Shown: positions 8,782 through 17,234 of the stretch, in pieces
Layout: each line of letters begins with the position of its first letter
Position numbering within the stretch: the stretch's first letter is position 1
DNA from: CTSOIL-112 sp964293815
GTDB taxonomy: Bacteria; Pseudomonadota; Gammaproteobacteria; Burkholderiales; Burkholderiaceae
Direction: 5' to 3'
Assembly (NCBI GenBank): GCA_964293815.1
Contig: CAXYYC010000001.1
Coordinates: 124,001-188,000 of the forward strand
DNA: 64,000 nucleotides
Program-made: the position numbers and the translations under genes
The notes under the pieces: model-generated
Seen by the model: the letters and a program-made list of their open reading frames with translations, nothing else
What the model was told of the DNA's origin: nothing
The model's database searches: none

Positions 8782-9295
8782 ACTGCCTCAAAAAATGCAC
8801 ATAAACTGTGCAATTTTACGCCAACCACACGCCCAGTCATATATAAAACACCGAAAAAATGTTAAAAAAAGCCCAGCGCCCGCTCAGACGTGACGCAATT
8901 GGTACAAAACAGCCTACGGATTTAAATCCGCCAGATTACTGACAAACCTCCGGCTTTGAATTTCAGCACAAAATTTAAGAAAAACACCGTCATACCCGCG
9001 TAGGCGGGTATCCAGAGATTTTAATAAAAACAATAAGTTAAAGTGACGAACTAGATTCCCGCTAAAATCATGCGGGAATGACGGAGTTCTATTTAAGCAA
9101 AACTGCTACTTTATCAACAGACTCACGCATTTAAGTCCGCTGATTGAAGAAAACATTTCATCGTGATAGCGGTGCAGCAAAACAACTTCACCGAAGCGAT
9201 TAAGCACACGCGTTACCACGACAAATGAGCCTCCTACGCGCTACAATAGCGCGTTCGCACAACCCACTACAACCCACTCATAGCCATAGACAACC
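8782..9295. other. 514-bp gene-free region with a dispersed repeat
   Basis: No coding signal is seen. The region should hold the promoters of the leftward glycan operon and of the rightward apaH. It contains a perfect 14-bp palindrome CGGATTTAAATCCG at 8917-8930, repeat copy 1 at 8936-9100, and an imperfect direct repeat on either side of that copy (8911-8937 and 9119-9145). Confidence 0.7.
8936..9100 (+). repeat. Dispersed intergenic repeat, copy 1
   Basis: About 165 bases that recur in inverted orientation at 60960-61176. Landmarks in order: CTGACAAACCTCCGGCTTTGAA, CACAAAAT, CCGTCATACCCGC, hairpin ATACCCGC-GTAG-GCGGGTAT, TTAATAAAAACAATAAGTTA, CCCGCTAAAA, GCGGGAATGACGGAGTTCTATTTAAGCA. The CGTCAT-CCCGC and GCGGGAATGACG ends are inverted, giving a REP/MITE-like element. 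No open reading frame. Confidence 0.85.
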
Positions 9296-10135
9296 ATGCA
9301 CCTCGACACCAGTTCGCCACCCAGCCAAAATCCGGTCAATCCCGACTTTTACGTCATCGGCGACGTCCAAGGCTGCGCCGAGCCTCTCGCTCGACTGCTC
9401 GCACAGATTCCGGCTCACGCCGACGTCTGGTTCTGTGGCGACCTCATCAATCGAGGTCCCGACAACCTCGGTGTGCTGCACCAAGTACACGCGCTGGGCA
9501 ACCGCGCGCGCATCATCCTTGGCAATCACGACATCCATTTACTCGGTGTCGCCGCTGGAGTGCGCACCCAAGGGCGCTCCGACACATTGGACGACATCCT
9601 GCTCTCACCCGACTGCGACTACTGGCTCAACTGGCTCAGACAATGGCCACTCGCCCACCATGAGCACGACATCCTCATGGTGCACGCAGGCGTGATGCCG
9701 CAATGGACACTCGAACAAACCCTGCGCTACTCCGACGAAGCACACGCCATGCTCGCGAGTGACAACTACATCGAACACCTCAAAACCCTGTTTGGCAGCT
9801 CACCGAATTATTGGAAAAATAGCCTACGCGGCGCTGATCGCGTCCGCGCCATCATCAACGCCTTCACGCGTATGCGCGTGTGCGCACCCGACGGCACGAT
9901 GGATTTTCAATTCAAAGGGGAAATTGGCGACGTACCCGAAGGCCTGCTGCCGTGGTTTCGCCTACCCAATCGCCAAACCGCCGACCAAGCGATCATCTTC
10001 GGCCACTGGTCGGCGCTGGGTTTGCACTATGAGAACAACACGATTTGCCTCGATACCGGCTGCGTTTGGGGACAAGAACTCACCGCCTACCACTACCCAA
10101 GCGGCGAGGTGATTAGCGTACCGACAAAAGTGTAA
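9296..10135 (+). CDS. apaH: Symmetrical bis(5'-nucleosyl)-tetraphosphatase
   Basis: ApaH splits diadenosine tetraphosphate (Ap4A) into two ADP, keeping alarmone levels low during stress. The calcineurin-like phosphatase motifs are all present: FYVIGDVQGC, GDLINRGPDN, ILGNHDIHLL and MVHAGVMP, which carry the metal-binding Asp, His and Asn residues, and IIFGHWSALG with DTGCVWG near the end. Length 279 is usual. It stands alone between the glycan block and psuG, which converges on it. Here it is not linked to rsmA or apaG, unlike in E. coli. Confidence 0.95.
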   Translation: MHLDTSSPPSQNPVNPDFYVIGDVQGCAEPLARLLAQIPAHADVWFCGDLINRGPDNLGVLHQVHALGNRARIILGNHDIHLLGVAAGVRTQGRSDTLDDILLSPDCDYWLNWLRQWPLAHHEHDILMVHAGVMPQWTLEQTLRYSDEAHAMLASDNYIEHLKTLFGSSPNYWKNSLRGADRVRAIINAFTRMRVCAPDGTMDFQFKGEIGDVPEGLLPWFRLPNRQTADQAIIFGHWSALGLHYENNTICLDTGCVWGQELTAYHYPSGEVISVPTKV

Positions 10136-10167
10136 ACAGGTGGCTGTGCTTCCTTAATTCATTTGAA

Positions 10168-11082
10168 TTATTCAGAATCAGCCAACGCGGACGATAAAGC
10201 AGCGCCCAGCAGCGCATTGTTTTTCACCAGCGCAATATTGGTACTCAAACTACGTCCTTCGGTGAGCTGTTTGATGCGTTCGAGCAAAAACGGCGTGACT
10301 GCTTTGCCGCTGATGCCTTGCGCGTCGGCTTCGCGCAGCGCTTGTTCGGTCATCGCATCGATTTCTGCTTTCGGCATGGCGTGCTCGCTCGGTACGGGAT
10401 TGGCGATGACCACGCCGCCGTTCAAACCCAACTGCCATTTGGTGCGGATGAAGTCGGCCAATTCCACCGCGCTGTCGAGTTGAAAGTCGGCATTCAATCC
10501 GCTCTCGCGGGTGAAAAATGCGGGGAATTGCGCTTGACCCACGCTCACCACCGGCACACCGTGGGTTTCTAAATACTCAAGCGTTAAAGGCAAATCGAGA
10601 ATGGACTTCGCGCCCGCACAAACGACTGCAACCGAAGTGTGCGCTAACTCCTGCAAATCCGCCGAAATATCAAAACTGGTTTCTGCGCCACGATGCACGC
10701 CTCCAATCCCGCCGGTGACGAACACGCGAATCTCGGCCAAATCGGCGCAAATCATGGTGGCGGCGACCGTGGTCGCACCGAGTTTTTTCTGACTCAAAAC
10801 ATACGGCAAATCGCGGCGGCTGACTTTGAGCACGCCTGCGGTATTGCCCAATTGTTCGAGCTGCGCATCCGACAAACCCACGCAAATTTTGCCATCCATA
10901 ATCGCAATCGTCGCGGGCGTTGCGCCGCCGTCGCGGATGATTTGCTCGACTTCGCGCGCGGTTTGCACGTTTTGCGGGTAGGGCATACCGTGCGAAATAA
11001 TAGTGGATTCGAGCGCGACAATGGGTTTGCCTTGCGCACGCGCGGCGAGGACTTCTTCGGAAAAATGTAACAATGATTTCAT
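10168..11082 (-). CDS. psuG: Pseudouridine-5'-phosphate glycosidase
   Basis: PsuG reversibly cleaves pseudouridine 5'-phosphate to uracil and ribose 5-phosphate, the second step of pseudouridine salvage. At 304 residues it has normal length. Family motifs: IVALESTIISHGMPYPQN near the N-terminus, GATPATIAIMDGKICVGLS, FVTGGIGGVHRGAE and VVCAGAKSILDLPLTLEYLETHGVPV. The ATG at 11082 (MKSLLHF) has GGAA seven bases upstream; the longer frame to 11115 looks unsupported. psuK lies 54 bases upstream in the same direction, so the two form a kinase-glycosidase pair. Confidence 0.95.
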   Translation of the reverse strand: MKSLLHFSEEVLAARAQGKPIVALESTIISHGMPYPQNVQTAREVEQIIRDGGATPATIAIMDGKICVGLSDAQLEQLGNTAGVLKVSRRDLPYVLSQKKLGATTVAATMICADLAEIRVFVTGGIGGVHRGAETSFDISADLQELAHTSVAVVCAGAKSILDLPLTLEYLETHGVPVVSVGQAQFPAFFTRESGLNADFQLDSAVELADFIRTKWQLGLNGGVVIANPVPSEHAMPKAEIDAMTEQALREADAQGISGKAVTPFLLERIKQLTEGRSLSTNIALVKNNALLGAALSSALADSE

Positions 11083-11136
11083 GGGATTCCTTTGTTTGAG
11101 GTGTTCATCAGACAAGCACCGTTGGCTTGTATTTAA

Positions 11137-12249
11137 TTAGTCAATGGTTTCGAGCATCTGCGCATTCAAATCGGGCAATACGCTGTGCTCGGCTTGCACG
11201 GTCAGGGCGGATAGGGCGATGCCGCGACGCGCGGCCAAACCCAAATCATCGGGCGCGTGGAACAGCGACCAGCATACGGCGGCAGAAAACGAATCGCCCG
11301 CGCCGGTCACATCGCGCACTGCGACGGCGGGCGCGGGAATATGGCTCAGGCCATCGCTATCGTCGCTACTGTCGCTGAACCACACACCTTGCGCGCCGCG
11401 CGTGACGATGATGCGACGCGCACCTTGCGCGTGTACCTCGCGGCAGGCGGCGGCGATGTCCGCCTCATTGCTCAATGTCCGACCGACGCGCGTACACAAT
11501 TCGCCCCAATTCAAAATCAGCAGACTCAATCCGTTGAGATCAACGGGCAAATTCGCCATTTTTGGCTCGGACACAGCGACCATCACCAAGGGCGCGGCAC
11601 TTACCTGCGCATCATGCAACAATTGCGCCACACTATCCGCAGACAAATTCAAATCCGCCACGACCAAGCTCGCCGCAGCGCGTTGTGCCGCGCACTGACG
11701 CAACCATTCGGGCGTTTGCCGTGCGCACACATCCATGTGCGCCAGCGCGAGCACCATTTCACCCGAGTCGTCCAATATCGCGGTATAAGTGCCACTGCTC
11801 AAACCATCGACCGACAAACAGCCGCTCGTATCCACGCCAAAATCACGCAAAGCGGCCAACAGATGCGCACCGGCAGGGTCTTGGCCAACGGCGGTGAGCA
11901 ATTGCGTCGGCGCACCCAGCCGTGCCAAATTCTCCGCCACATTGCGCGCCACGCCACCGAAGGTTTCTTGCACACGCACAGGGTTGGACGTGCCCATTTG
12001 TAACGGCGACAGCGTGCGCATTTTGCGGTCAATGTTCGCCCCGCCGATACACACAATCGGACGCTGTACTTGCGGCAACACATACGCGCGCCCCAAAATC
12101 AGCCCCTCGCGCGTCAGCGCCGAGATGTGTCCGGCCACCGCCGAGCGCGAAATGCCGATCTGCTCGGACAGCTCCTGCTGCGATAAATAGGGGTTGCGCT
12201 GAATCAGCGCGAGGATGCGTTGCTTGGGTGTGCCGAGGTCATCTGCCAT
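11137..12249 (-). CDS. psuK: Pseudouridine kinase with N-terminal HTH domain
   Basis: A 370-residue fusion. Residues 1-58 form a winged helix-turn-helix (LSQQELSEQIGISRSAVAGHISAL), and residues 65-365 are a PfkB-family kinase with IGGANIDRK, TFGGVARNVAENLARLG and the catalytic DVTGAGDSFSAAV near residue 315. PsuK phosphorylates pseudouridine for cleavage by PsuG. The HTH suggests that the enzyme is its own regulator: pseudouridine or its phosphate would control operator binding. This is inference, but three TTTTGTT repeats about 20 bases apart lie directly upstream. HTH-PfkB fusions are known in this family. Confidence 0.9.
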   Translation of the reverse strand: MADDLGTPKQRILALIQRNPYLSQQELSEQIGISRSAVAGHISALTREGLILGRAYVLPQVQRPIVCIGGANIDRKMRTLSPLQMGTSNPVRVQETFGGVARNVAENLARLGAPTQLLTAVGQDPAGAHLLAALRDFGVDTSGCLSVDGLSSGTYTAILDDSGEMVLALAHMDVCARQTPEWLRQCAAQRAAASLVVADLNLSADSVAQLLHDAQVSAAPLVMVAVSEPKMANLPVDLNGLSLLILNWGELCTRVGRTLSNEADIAAACREVHAQGARRIIVTRGAQGVWFSDSSDDSDGLSHIPAPAVAVRDVTGAGDSFSAAVCWSLFHAPDDLGLAARRGIALSALTVQAEHSVLPDLNAQMLETID

Positions 12250-12250
12250 G

Positions 12251-12300
12251 ATTTTGTTCGCTCAATAAACTTTTGTTTTAAATATTAGACTTTTGTTTGA
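12251..12300 (-). promoter_or_regulatory. Candidate operator: phased TTTTGTT repeats upstream of psuK
   Basis: ACTTTTGTTT occurs at 12269-12278 and again at 12289-12298, exactly 20 bases apart, and a weaker TTTTGTT occurs at 12252-12258. The spacing of about two helical turns places the repeats on one DNA face, as expected for a dimeric or tetrameric HTH protein. PsuK itself is the natural candidate. No binding has been shown. Confidence 0.45.
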
Positions 12301-12382
12301 AATCTGTCAAGCGATTAAGAAAACGCAGAGCAATTCCTTTGCGCGGCCTTTAGCTATTTGCTTAAAAAATAATCAATTGATT

Positions 12383-12411
12383 CTTGAAAACACAAACCCT
12401 TATCCCCAAAT
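12383..12411 (+). promoter_or_regulatory. Sigma-32 (heat-shock) promoter of clpB
   Basis: CTTGAAA at 12383-12389, a 14-base spacer, then CCCCAAAT at 12404-12411, closely matching the proteobacterial RpoH consensus (CTTGAAA, 13-14 bases, CCCCATNT). It ends 57 bases before the clpB start, and clpB is a classic RpoH target. Confidence 0.8.
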
Positions 12412-12468
12412 ATTATGCAGAAACAGACCATTAATTGTTCTGGAATACATTGAAAATAAAGGTAAATC

Positions 12469-15060
12469 ATGAATTTAGATAAATTAACCAGTAGTTTCCA
12501 AACTGCGCTTCAGCGTGCGCAGGGTTTGGCGAGTGAAAAGGGGCATTCGACCATCGATGCGGCGCACGTTTTGTCGGCGATGGTGGATGACTTGGACAGC
12601 AGTGTGCCAGCGCTGTTGCGCTATGGCGGCGTTGATCTGGCGCGCGTGCGCGCCGAGGTGAAAAAAGCGGTGGGCAGTTTGCCTGTCGTGGAATCATCGG
12701 GCATGCCGATGTTGTCCTCCGATTTGGCGCAAACCATCATGCGCGCGGAGCAACACGCGCAGAAATACGGCGACAGCTACGTTGCCTCCGAGTTATTTTT
12801 GCTTGCCTTGCTGGACGACAAAAGCAAACACAGTTTGAAAAAAGTTTTGAATGGCATGGGGTTGAACGAGAAAACCCTGTTGGCCGCAATCGAAAGCATT
12901 CGTAAAGGAAAAAACGTGGACAATCCAAACGCAGAAAATACCCGTGAAGCATTGAAAAAATACACGCTCGATTTGACCGAGCGCGCGCGCAGTGGCAAGC
13001 TCGATCCGGTGATTGGCCGCGACGACGAAATCCGCCGCACGATTCAGATTTTGCAACGTCGCTCAAAAAACAATCCAGTGCTGATTGGCGAACCGGGCGT
13101 GGGTAAAACCGCCATCGTTGAAGGGCTGGCGCAGCGCATCGTCAACGGCGAAGTGCCGGACAGCCTGAAAAACAAACGCATTTTGGTGCTGGACATGGCG
13201 GCATTATTGGCCGGTGCGAAGTATCGTGGCGATTTTGAGGAGCGCCTCAAAGCCGTGTTGAACGAGGTTGAACAAGACGCTGGTCAAACCATCATGTTCA
13301 TCGATGAGATTCACACCATGGTTGGCGCGGGCAAAGCCGAAGGCGCGATTGACGCGGGCAATATGCTCAAACCAGCGCTGGCGCGTGGCGATCTGCATTG
13401 CATCGGCGCGACCACGTTGAACGAATACCGCGAGTCTTTGGAAAAAGACGCCGCGCTGGAGCGTCGTTTCCAAAAAGTATTGGTGGACGAACCGAGCGTC
13501 GAATCAACCATCGCAATTTTGCGCGGCTTGCAGGAGAAATACGAGGTACACCACGGCGTGGAAATCACCGATCCGGCGATTGTCGCGGCGGCAACGCTGT
13601 CCAACCGCTACATCACCGACCGATTTTTGCCCGATAAGGCGATTGACCTGATTGACGAAGCGGCGGCGCGCATCAAAATTGAAATTGATTCCAAACCCGA
13701 ATCATTGGACAAACTCGACCGCCGACTGATTCAGCTCAAAATTGAACGCGAAGCGATCAAGCGCGAGACCGACGATGCGTCCAAGCAACGTCTGCAATTG
13801 ATCGAAAGCGAAATCACCGAAGTGGAAAAAGAACTGGCCGAATTGGAAGAAATCTGGCGCTCTGAAAAAGCGCAGGCGCAGGGCAGCGCGCACATCAAGG
13901 AGCAAATCGACGCGCTGCGCGGTGAAATGATCGAACTGCAACGCCAAGGCAAACTCGACAAAGTGGCTGAAATCCAATACGGCAAACTACCGCAATTGGA
14001 GCAACAACTCGCGCAGACCGAATCCGCCGAAGCGCAAGCGAACGCCAGCGACAAACCGCGCCTGCTGAAAACCCAAGTCGGCGTGGACGAAATCGCCGAA
14101 GTGGTCAGCCGCGCGACCGGCATTCCGGTCTCGAAAATGATGCAAGGTGAGCGCGAGAAACTGTTGGCAATGGCGGCACATCTGCACCAGCGCGTGGTCG
14201 GTCAAGACGAAGCGGTGCGTCGCGTCGCCGACGTCATCACCCGTTCGCGTGCGGGGCTGTCCGACCCGAACAAGCCGTATGGCTCGTTCCTATTCCTCGG
14301 CGCGACCGGCGTGGGCAAAACCGAGCTGTGCAAATCGCTCGCGCAGTTTTTGTTCGACTCAGAAGACCACCTGATTCGCATTGATATGTCCGAATACATG
14401 GAGAAACATTCCGTCGCACGTTTGATCGGCGCGCCGCCGGGTTACGTTGGCTACGAAGCGGGCGGCTATTTGACCGAGCAAGTACGGCGCAAACCGTACA
14501 GCGTGATTTTGTTTGACGAAGTGGAAAAGGCGCATCCCGATGTGTTCAACGTCTTATTACAGGTGTTGGACGATGGCCGCATGACCGATGGGCAAGGGCG
14601 CACGGTCGATTTTCGCAATACCGTGATCGTCATGACCTCGAATCTCGGCTCGCACGAAATCGCGCGTTTGGCCGATATGGGTACGCCGGATGACGCAATC
14701 AAAATCGCGGTGATGGAGGAGGTGAAACAGTATTTCCGCCCTGAATTCATCAACCGCATTGACGAAGTCGTGGTGTTCCACAGCCTCAAGGCCGAGCACA
14801 TTCAAGGCATTGCGAAAATCCAATTGCAACGCTTGGCCGCGCGTCTGCTCGATCAGGAGATGACGCTGAACGTGACCGACGCGGCATTGGCCGAGGTAGC
14901 CAAAGAAGGCTTCGATCCAACGTATGGCGCTCGCCCGCTCAAGCGCGCGATCAGCCAACTCATCGAAAATCCGCTGGCACGGGCGATTTTGGCGGGGCAA
15001 TATGCGCCGAAAGATACGATCACGGTGGATTATCGCGATGGCCAAATAGTATTGGCGTAA
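12469..15060 (+). CDS. clpB: ATP-dependent disaggregase ClpB
   Basis: Hexameric AAA+ chaperone that pulls polypeptides out of aggregates together with DnaK/DnaJ/GrpE. At 863 residues it has the standard length. Order: N-domain (residues 1-145), first ATPase with GEPGVGKT at about 207-214 and Walker B IMFIDEIHT, the middle coiled coil (about 410-520, rich in Glu/Lys/Gln, controlling DnaK interaction), second ATPase with GATGVGKT at about 611-618 and VILFDEVEKAHPDVFN, and a C-terminal domain ending near ARAILAGQYAPKD. It has AAAGG before its ATG. A sigma-32-like promoter lies upstream and a strong terminator follows, so it is a single-gene heat-shock unit. Confidence 0.97.
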   Translation: MNLDKLTSSFQTALQRAQGLASEKGHSTIDAAHVLSAMVDDLDSSVPALLRYGGVDLARVRAEVKKAVGSLPVVESSGMPMLSSDLAQTIMRAEQHAQKYGDSYVASELFLLALLDDKSKHSLKKVLNGMGLNEKTLLAAIESIRKGKNVDNPNAENTREALKKYTLDLTERARSGKLDPVIGRDDEIRRTIQILQRRSKNNPVLIGEPGVGKTAIVEGLAQRIVNGEVPDSLKNKRILVLDMAALLAGAKYRGDFEERLKAVLNEVEQDAGQTIMFIDEIHTMVGAGKAEGAIDAGNMLKPALARGDLHCIGATTLNEYRESLEKDAALERRFQKVLVDEPSVESTIAILRGLQEKYEVHHGVEITDPAIVAAATLSNRYITDRFLPDKAIDLIDEAAARIKIEIDSKPESLDKLDRRLIQLKIEREAIKRETDDASKQRLQLIESEITEVEKELAELEEIWRSEKAQAQGSAHIKEQIDALRGEMIELQRQGKLDKVAEIQYGKLPQLEQQLAQTESAEAQANASDKPRLLKTQVGVDEIAEVVSRATGIPVSKMMQGEREKLLAMAAHLHQRVVGQDEAVRRVADVITRSRAGLSDPNKPYGSFLFLGATGVGKTELCKSLAQFLFDSEDHLIRIDMSEYMEKHSVARLIGAPPGYVGYEAGGYLTEQVRRKPYSVILFDEVEKAHPDVFNVLLQVLDDGRMTDGQGRTVDFRNTVIVMTSNLGSHEIARLADMGTPDDAIKIAVMEEVKQYFRPEFINRIDEVVVFHSLKAEHIQGIAKIQLQRLAARLLDQEMTLNVTDAALAEVAKEGFDPTYGARPLKRAISQLIENPLARAILAGQYAPKDTITVDYRDGQIVLA

Positions 15061-15104
15061 CTTGAATGCGGTTGTTGTCCAATAACCGTGAATGACAACG
15101 TGAC

Positions 15105-15136
15105 AACGGGGCGACCAAAAGATCGCCCCGTTTTTT
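15105..15136. terminator. Bidirectional intrinsic terminator
   Basis: A 10-bp perfect stem AACGGGGCGA / TCGCCCCGTT with an 8-base loop is followed by TTTTTT on the plus strand. It lies between the convergent clpB and lipase genes and probably serves clpB, with weaker action for the lipase transcript. Confidence 0.85.
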
Positions 15137-15157
15137 AACGATTGCTTTTACAGCGAA

Positions 15158-17029
15158 TTAAGCAACGAAGGTTGAGTGTTGCAGCACCTCGCTTATCGTC
15201 ACATCATGCACGGTGGTCATGAATGCGCCTTGCGCAATCACCACATCAGCGCCGGATTGGCGCGTCACCGCCGCCAAAGCACTGGTGCTGGCAAACAGAT
15301 CTTTTGAAAAAGCCAAAATATCCTGATCGCCAATCGCTCGGTTAAAATCCATGATGTGGGTATTGTTCGCCGAGCGATTGAGCATGAACAGGTCATCACC
15401 AACGCCGCCGTACATTGTGTCATAGCCATGCGAGGCGTACACAATATCGCGACCTTCTGCGCCGTATAAAGTATCATTGCCATACGCACCGCGCAAGACA
15501 TCGTTGCCTTCGCCGCCATGTAGCAGTGAGCCGGAGCTGAGCGCAGTCAACGCGTCGTTACCGTCTTTGCCAAATACGGTTTTGCCCGTTAACGTGTCGT
15601 TGCCATTGCTGCCTTCGGTGGCTTTTTGATAGCCAATATCACTGTTCCACCACGAAATCAAAAATCGATTATCAATCAAGCCGCTCGCGCTCACATCATA
15701 CGGACGCGTCCAACTGAGCCATTCGTTGTCAAACGAGATGTGTTCTACATGCTCAACTTGTTTCAAACCGCTGCCATCATGCGCATTGAAAAACAGCGTG
15801 CCATCGGATAAACGGTACGCATCCCAATCGCCTTTCCCACCCGCCAAGCGCAAATCATCCGTGCCCGCACCACCGTCAACACGATCAGCGCCCAAGCCGG
15901 TTTTGATCGTGTCATTACCAGCACCGCCGTAGATATAGTCGCCTGCCGTTCCGCCTTGTAGCAGATCGTCGTATTGCGAACCGATGATGAACGCGGTTGT
16001 GCCGTAGTGGTCTGAGGTGATGGCCTGTTTATCCTGCACCCAAGTTGTGCCGCGTGATAGGGCGGACAAATTCGCCACGATGGTGGTGCTGTCACGCTCC
16101 ATGAACTCATAAAACGGATTATTGGCAATGCGCAACTGCGCATCACTCATCAAACCATCAATGTGCGCGTACCATGCGACCGGAATATTCAACAGGGAAA
16201 AGATCGGCGCCGGCCACAGCGGCGAGGCATGCATATCATCAAACAGCACGATATTATCGCGCGTTGAATCGTACATGCTGTCTGAATTGACCAAGCCCGG
16301 ATCACCGGCCTCAATGGCCGCCAAGACCGAACGCTCATCGCCCACAATGCGGTACACCACATCATTTTCATAGCCGTAATTCAACACCACACCCGGATCA
16401 TCGCACACCAACGGCGACGCACAGCCAACATAGTTCGCCTCAGCAAAAAAACCACCGGCGAGCGTGTCACGATGCAGCGCCATTAGATTGGTCATGCCGC
16501 CACCCAAGCTATAACCGGTAACAATCACGTCCTCGGCGGTCAAACCGTTGTGCACCACAAAATCGCGCACCGCCAGCAGCAACGGCTCCATATTCGGCGC
16601 CAATTCGCCCGTATTGAGCTGAAAATAGTCGGCCAGATCAACCGGCGAATTGGTTCCGGCAAACGAAATGGAAACCCGCGTCAAATGACCTTGCGCATCG
16701 TATTCGCCCAAAATTTTGGCCTGCGGACCGGACAGCGCATCACCGGTCAACGGGCTGGTGATGCTGTAATACCCCCACGCATCAACCGCGCCACTGGGCA
16801 AAGATAATTCACTCGGCGCAATTTCACGCCAGCCGCTGGGCAAAAGCACATTGACCTCATTCGGGTAAAAACCGCCGGTTTGCATCGCATCGCCCAGAGA
16901 CTGCATGATGCTCTCTGTTGGCCAACCGAACACCCCCGATACCGAGCTAAATGTCGCCAAGCGATAAGCCGTACTGAATAATTCGACCGATTGTGCGGCG
17001 TCGTAGGATTTGTAATCAAACATTCCCAT
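15158..17029 (-). CDS. Family I.3 RTX lipase (secreted)
   Basis: Extracellular triacylglycerol lipase of 623 residues. MGMFDYKSYD is the usual start of family I.3 lipases. The nucleophile elbow is GYSLGG (Ser near 174), the likely Asp is in GYENDVVYR (near 223), and the likely His is in WYAHIDG (near 289). Calcium-binding Gly-Asp repeats come in two blocks, near 350-395 (GGAGNDTIK) and 470-555 (GGEGNDVLRG, YGNDTLYG, GGVGDDLFML), separated by a module with LAGGKGDWDAYRL and VEHVEHISF. There is no N-terminal signal peptide, so export by a type I system through the C-terminus is expected, but no such exporter is in this window. AGGAG lies 8 bases before the chosen ATG; the frame extends 7 codons further. 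Confidence 0.9.
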   Translation of the reverse strand: MGMFDYKSYDAAQSVELFSTAYRLATFSSVSGVFGWPTESIMQSLGDAMQTGGFYPNEVNVLLPSGWREIAPSELSLPSGAVDAWGYYSITSPLTGDALSGPQAKILGEYDAQGHLTRVSISFAGTNSPVDLADYFQLNTGELAPNMEPLLLAVRDFVVHNGLTAEDVIVTGYSLGGGMTNLMALHRDTLAGGFFAEANYVGCASPLVCDDPGVVLNYGYENDVVYRIVGDERSVLAAIEAGDPGLVNSDSMYDSTRDNIVLFDDMHASPLWPAPIFSLLNIPVAWYAHIDGLMSDAQLRIANNPFYEFMERDSTTIVANLSALSRGTTWVQDKQAITSDHYGTTAFIIGSQYDDLLQGGTAGDYIYGGAGNDTIKTGLGADRVDGGAGTDDLRLAGGKGDWDAYRLSDGTLFFNAHDGSGLKQVEHVEHISFDNEWLSWTRPYDVSASGLIDNRFLISWWNSDIGYQKATEGSNGNDTLTGKTVFGKDGNDALTALSSGSLLHGGEGNDVLRGAYGNDTLYGAEGRDIVYASHGYDTMYGGVGDDLFMLNRSANNTHIMDFNRAIGDQDILAFSKDLFASTSALAAVTRQSGADVVIAQGAFMTTVHDVTISEVLQHSTFVA

Positions 17030-17234
17030 GTGGTTGTCTCCTATTGTCATTGATATTTTTTAATCACACCGTCCACGAAACACGCAAAAACGAACGTTCG
17101 TACCGATGTGTTTGGCGAGTGTAAAATAAATTGGTTTAACTCACAACCGACCATGCCAAAATATTAAGCGCAAAAAAAGCGACCCAAACGGATCGCCCAA
17201 TCAAACCAACTGTTCAACACCAGCGGCAAATCAA

